NCBI GenBank assembly: GCA_018857735.1
Contig: JABMCL010002540.1
Span: 161,001 to 225,000, forward strand
Reading direction: 5' to 3'
DNA length: 64,000 nucleotides
Origin: Alviniconcha marisindica
Lineage: Eukaryota > Mollusca > Gastropoda > Provannidae
In this document: piece by piece, positions 1 through 64,000 of the stretch
Position numbering within the stretch: position 1 is the first letter of the stretch
Layout: every line of letters begins with the position of its first letter
Position numbers and translations under genes: made by a program
Notes under the pieces: generated by a model
Told to the model about the DNA's origin: nothing
What the model saw: only the letters and a program-made list of their open reading frames with translations
Databases searched by the model: none

Positions 1-3000
1 TAACAGGACATATTATATCAAGTGTAGTATTTGAGACCAGTTTTATAAATGAGTACACAGTACTTAAACAGAGCCAATTATGCCTTAGATGACAGAAGAA
101 GAAGACTCAGTCTTAACAGAGGATTGCTACTTTTAAGTGTGTCATCTTGAGGGCTCTGTGACATTTTGATTTTCTTTGAGGGCTGCTAACTTGAAGGATG
201 AAACTTGGAGGGAATGTTGGTTTGGGGAGGGGGGCGTAAGTGCTGTTATGTATGGATTGCTATACAAGTGGTTATTGTTACACAGAGGTTCACCTGTATC
301 TGTTTCTCTGGAAAGTCTGACATCTGATGGATATAGCTTCTTCTCTAGAAGGATCTTTTACTCTATGGGTGTGGTTTCTGTCTCAGGTTTGTGTACAAAT
401 ATAAAATCTGTTCCGTTCTAGAGATGTTTTGTTAAGCAGGACCTGGCCCAAGTAGAAAATGGTGATATTTCTATTTCCCTGAGATGGATATATATATGCA
501 TAATCTTTCTTCTTGCTCCTATTGTGAAACTATTAAAAGTGTTACAAATGTCATTTAGGTGGGCCATAAACTGAAACAGAACATGCTAGTAGAAATACAT
601 GTATAACACTGCATCAGTAGCCAGTTTTTGTTAATATTACTCAAAGTACAGAGTACTTCAAGAATAAACCTGCATCATTTTGTAAGCAAAGTGCTCTGGT
701 GAAGGATGATACTTGATAGACTGAGGTTCTGCTAGTTTTAGCAATGTCAGTTGATACATTGTCAGGTTTCATGCAGTTGGGAAAAAAGGCCAGTTATGAG
801 ATTTGCAAGGCACACTCTCCTGTCTGTGACCACACCCTTTGCTTTTGGCTTTGCTTGCACTGTCTTGCATCCTTGCCATTTTGTTACAGAACTATCATGT
901 GTGGAATGTGGTAATTGAGGAAAAGAGGGATTTGCTTTGATATATTTCCTTGCATCCATTGTTGTCTACCATTAGGTTGTGGAATAGGAAAGAGGTATAA
1001 TATTGCTCTCGTGTTATTTGTCCATCCATCCACATAATTCATAGTTCAGCTGTGTGAGAGTCGAGGTGGACGTCCTGGGCTGTCCGTCCTAATGAGCCTT
1101 CTGGTTTCCGTGGACGTAAAGAATTATGGAACCGTGCTTTGGCATTGGTTACAACTTGTCCCTAATATGTCAGCTGACATCTGAGGACATTAGGCAACAC
1201 TTCACCACCACTTTGTCCATCCAGTCCAGTCTGCCATCAAGCTATGAAAATGTATGTTAGTCATAAACATAACAATGGAATCTGTGATGGAAGACTAGAC
1301 TACCGCAAAACAAAGGAACGGTGGTCTCAAAAAGAGTAGTGGTCTTTGGTGAAGGGTTTGTTCCCATGGAATATGAACAGAAGAGTTTGCAAGTGTGTGA
1401 TTTGAAAGAGGGTGTATGTGCCTTGATCCTTGGGGAGGTCTTTTGTCAGGGGGTTCCATTGTTGTCATCTTGCCTCCACTGCTAAATGAATTGGATTACG
1501 TTAGATGAGGACAGATGTCTGAAATATGCTGGCAAAAGAACTGTTAGTTTAGTTGATGATGATGATGATGATGATGACAACAAAGACTTGAAGAGCATGA
1601 ATATATGTCCATGCTGCAACAGCATGCTCAATGCACTTTAAAAAAAAAAAAAAAAAGAGTCAGTGGTGTGACTGCCAGCTTCCTTTGTTCTATTCAAGAC
1701 ACATTCGAGTAACAGGCCATATATGACTGAGCAAAATATGCTACACAATGTGTTAGGCCAGGAACAGTAATTTTGCCATATTTTCATTTGTTACGTTGCA
1801 GCAAGGGGAAATTACTCTCTGAAACATTTGTAGCAGAACATGCAGTACAATACATTAAGCGTACAAGAATGGCAGTTAAACTTCAGTTCAGTCTGGTCTG
1901 CTGAGGATAAGGTTTATAACAAAAAACCAAATGTGAAATAGGTTTTGAAAGGGGACCGCCCCATTAGGTAATTAGGAGAAGGCGCCAAAAGATCTTGAGG
2001 AAATTTCCAGTGCAGTCAGATCTTGGCTAGTGGGATATAAGCCTTTCTGCTTGTTTTGTGTGTATATATACATGTATATTGCCATGTTTTTGTATGGAAT
2101 ACATTATACTGTGCCATTATACTTTGCTGTTGTGTCAGTGTATCATTTATGCACTTGCTGTGAATTATGTGGAGTTGATTTATTTTGATTATTTAACGCC
2201 AAGTTGTCATCAAAGAGGTACTGGCTGAAATCATAATTCCAGGAAGTTGGGAAGACTGGATGCTTAATGAGTCACTGTGACCACAAAGATTCTGTGTAAA
2301 GGTGGATGGCTGTGTCCCTCCTTTTTGATGTCCCACTAATTGCTGCGAATAAAGTCATCAGACAATATTGGTAAACCACAGCTGTGATTATTATGTAGAG
2401 TGTAAGGTGTTTATTGATATAAGCATACCCACATTTATGGTAATACTATGCTGCTTTTGGTCATGTATACATGTGTGAGTTCCATTACCTTGATCATATA
2501 CTGTCTTGGTTGATGGCATTGTCTACTTTAGTTTGTAGAAATCTATAGGAAACTGCCACTGTTTACTTCTGTTTTTGAGGAAGAGGGTGTTTATATATGT
2601 GTTTCTCCATGTATTAGTTTATAGTCATCTTTCTGTATTAGGAGACATTGCATACTTGTATCAAGGTGTGTACACTTCTGCTTCTATCTTTGTTGTTTTG
2701 TACACCGGTAGCTGAATGTTAAAGAATGTTTTCAGGTGAATTGATTGTGTGCTTCTGTTGATGTGTTCCGTTGTTTATTTTTAAAGTATAGAGAGTGATT
2801 TTCTTCCTGCTTCATGCCTTTTGCTTGCTGCATCGGATCTTGAAACTTTTTTCTTGGTTAGGTTCACCTGATGGTGATGCAAATCAGTCTCTCGTCCTTT
2901 TGTGTGTGTGTTCCCCTCTCCTAATATCTTGTCTCTGCTTGGCATTGTGTTGTTTGTTTCTGACCCTGTCTATAGCCTTTGCCTCCCTTTCAGAAAATTG

Positions 3001-3334
3001 AGTCTTTCTGCAGTGGAGACATCTGACTTTAATCTGTCTGTCTGTTTTGATTATTGTTTTTATTAAACTGTTGACAGCTTTTTGTGACCTTGCATTATGT
3101 TACAGGGGGTGGTGGTGGTGGGGGTGGGGGGTGGAGGGAATGATGATACAGGAGTGCCACAGATACCTGTCACTGCACATGTTTTACAGACTGCGGATAA
3201 CATCATCCTCAAAACTGTGTTCATCGTCATTCTTCAGCCTTATTGCTGTATTTGCATTTTTTCTGTTCATTTGCATTTTGCTGTGTGCTTGATATGTGCC
3301 TATGCTTACTGTATATGGGCATGTTTTTTCATAG
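1..3334. other. Non-coding DNA 5' of the first recognised exon
   Basis: No exon with cysteine-rich, SEA or Ig signature and good splice sites was found on either strand. It is presumably intron, since the first exon enters in phase 1 with an acceptor. Visible structure is limited to a short GAT-repeat near 1555-1578, a poly-A run near 1639-1657, and a G-rich GGT stretch at about 3103-3140. The small open frames here look random. Confidence 0.6.

Positions 3335-64000
<60,666 letters not shown>

Noticed and set aside
1..3334. Possible SEA domain or further LDLa exons upstream
   Set aside because: No cysteine-rich or SEA-like translation with splice sites was seen. Such exons should exist but are probably upstream of the window.

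Overview
The window is eukaryotic nuclear DNA carrying the middle of one large plus-strand gene. Forty-three exons (first 3335-3442, last running off the end at 63927-64000) join in perfect phase into about 5.2 kb of open coding sequence, roughly 8 percent of the window. The product is a perlecan-type basement-membrane heparan sulfate proteoglycan core protein (HSPG2 of vertebrates, trol of Drosophila, unc-52 of C. elegans). The signal peptide/SEA region and everything after the second laminin IV module lie outside the window. The intron-rich structure, long CA/GT and GA microsatellites, SINE-like and foldback elements and dense minisatellites suggest a lophotrochozoan, most likely a gastropod mollusc; that is inference, not proof.

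Layout. 1-3334: intron or upstream DNA with no supported exon. 3335-35820: eighteen LDL-receptor class A (LDLa) exons, one complete domain per exon, all phase 1-1. 37601-38486: one Ig domain split over two exons. 38972-40767: three more LDLa exons. 41648-41935: one Ig domain in one exon, very close to the first Ig domain of vertebrate perlecan. 42332-52389: first laminin EGF / laminin IV-A / laminin EGF module. 53992-64000: linker plus second module, whose exons repeat the sizes and phases of the first (84/84, 112/112, 114/114, 128/128). In perlecans LDLa domains bind calcium and can bind lipoprotein, and the Ig and laminin modules mediate matrix contacts; the protein is secreted into basement membranes.

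Introns are filled with simple repeats, at least a dozen minisatellite arrays, a roughly 250-bp SINE-like family in both orientations and a foldback (MITE-like) family. The most unusual feature is that, from exon 19 onward, ten of the twenty-five exons have an intronic tandem array whose unit is a copy of that exon's own splice junction: 3' splice site plus about 10-45 nt of exon start (exons 19, 23, 24, 26, 43), or exon end plus 5' splice site (exons 30, 31, 34, 35, 40). The real exon is always the last unit of the array. None of exons 1-17 shows this. One such array offers an in-frame alternative donor that would add 26 codons with an extra EGF-like half-motif.

Most long open frames outside the exons are products of arrays whose unit is a multiple of three, or of CA/GT tracts, and are not annotated as genes. 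No tRNA, rRNA, CRISPR, promoter or polyadenylation site could be supported.
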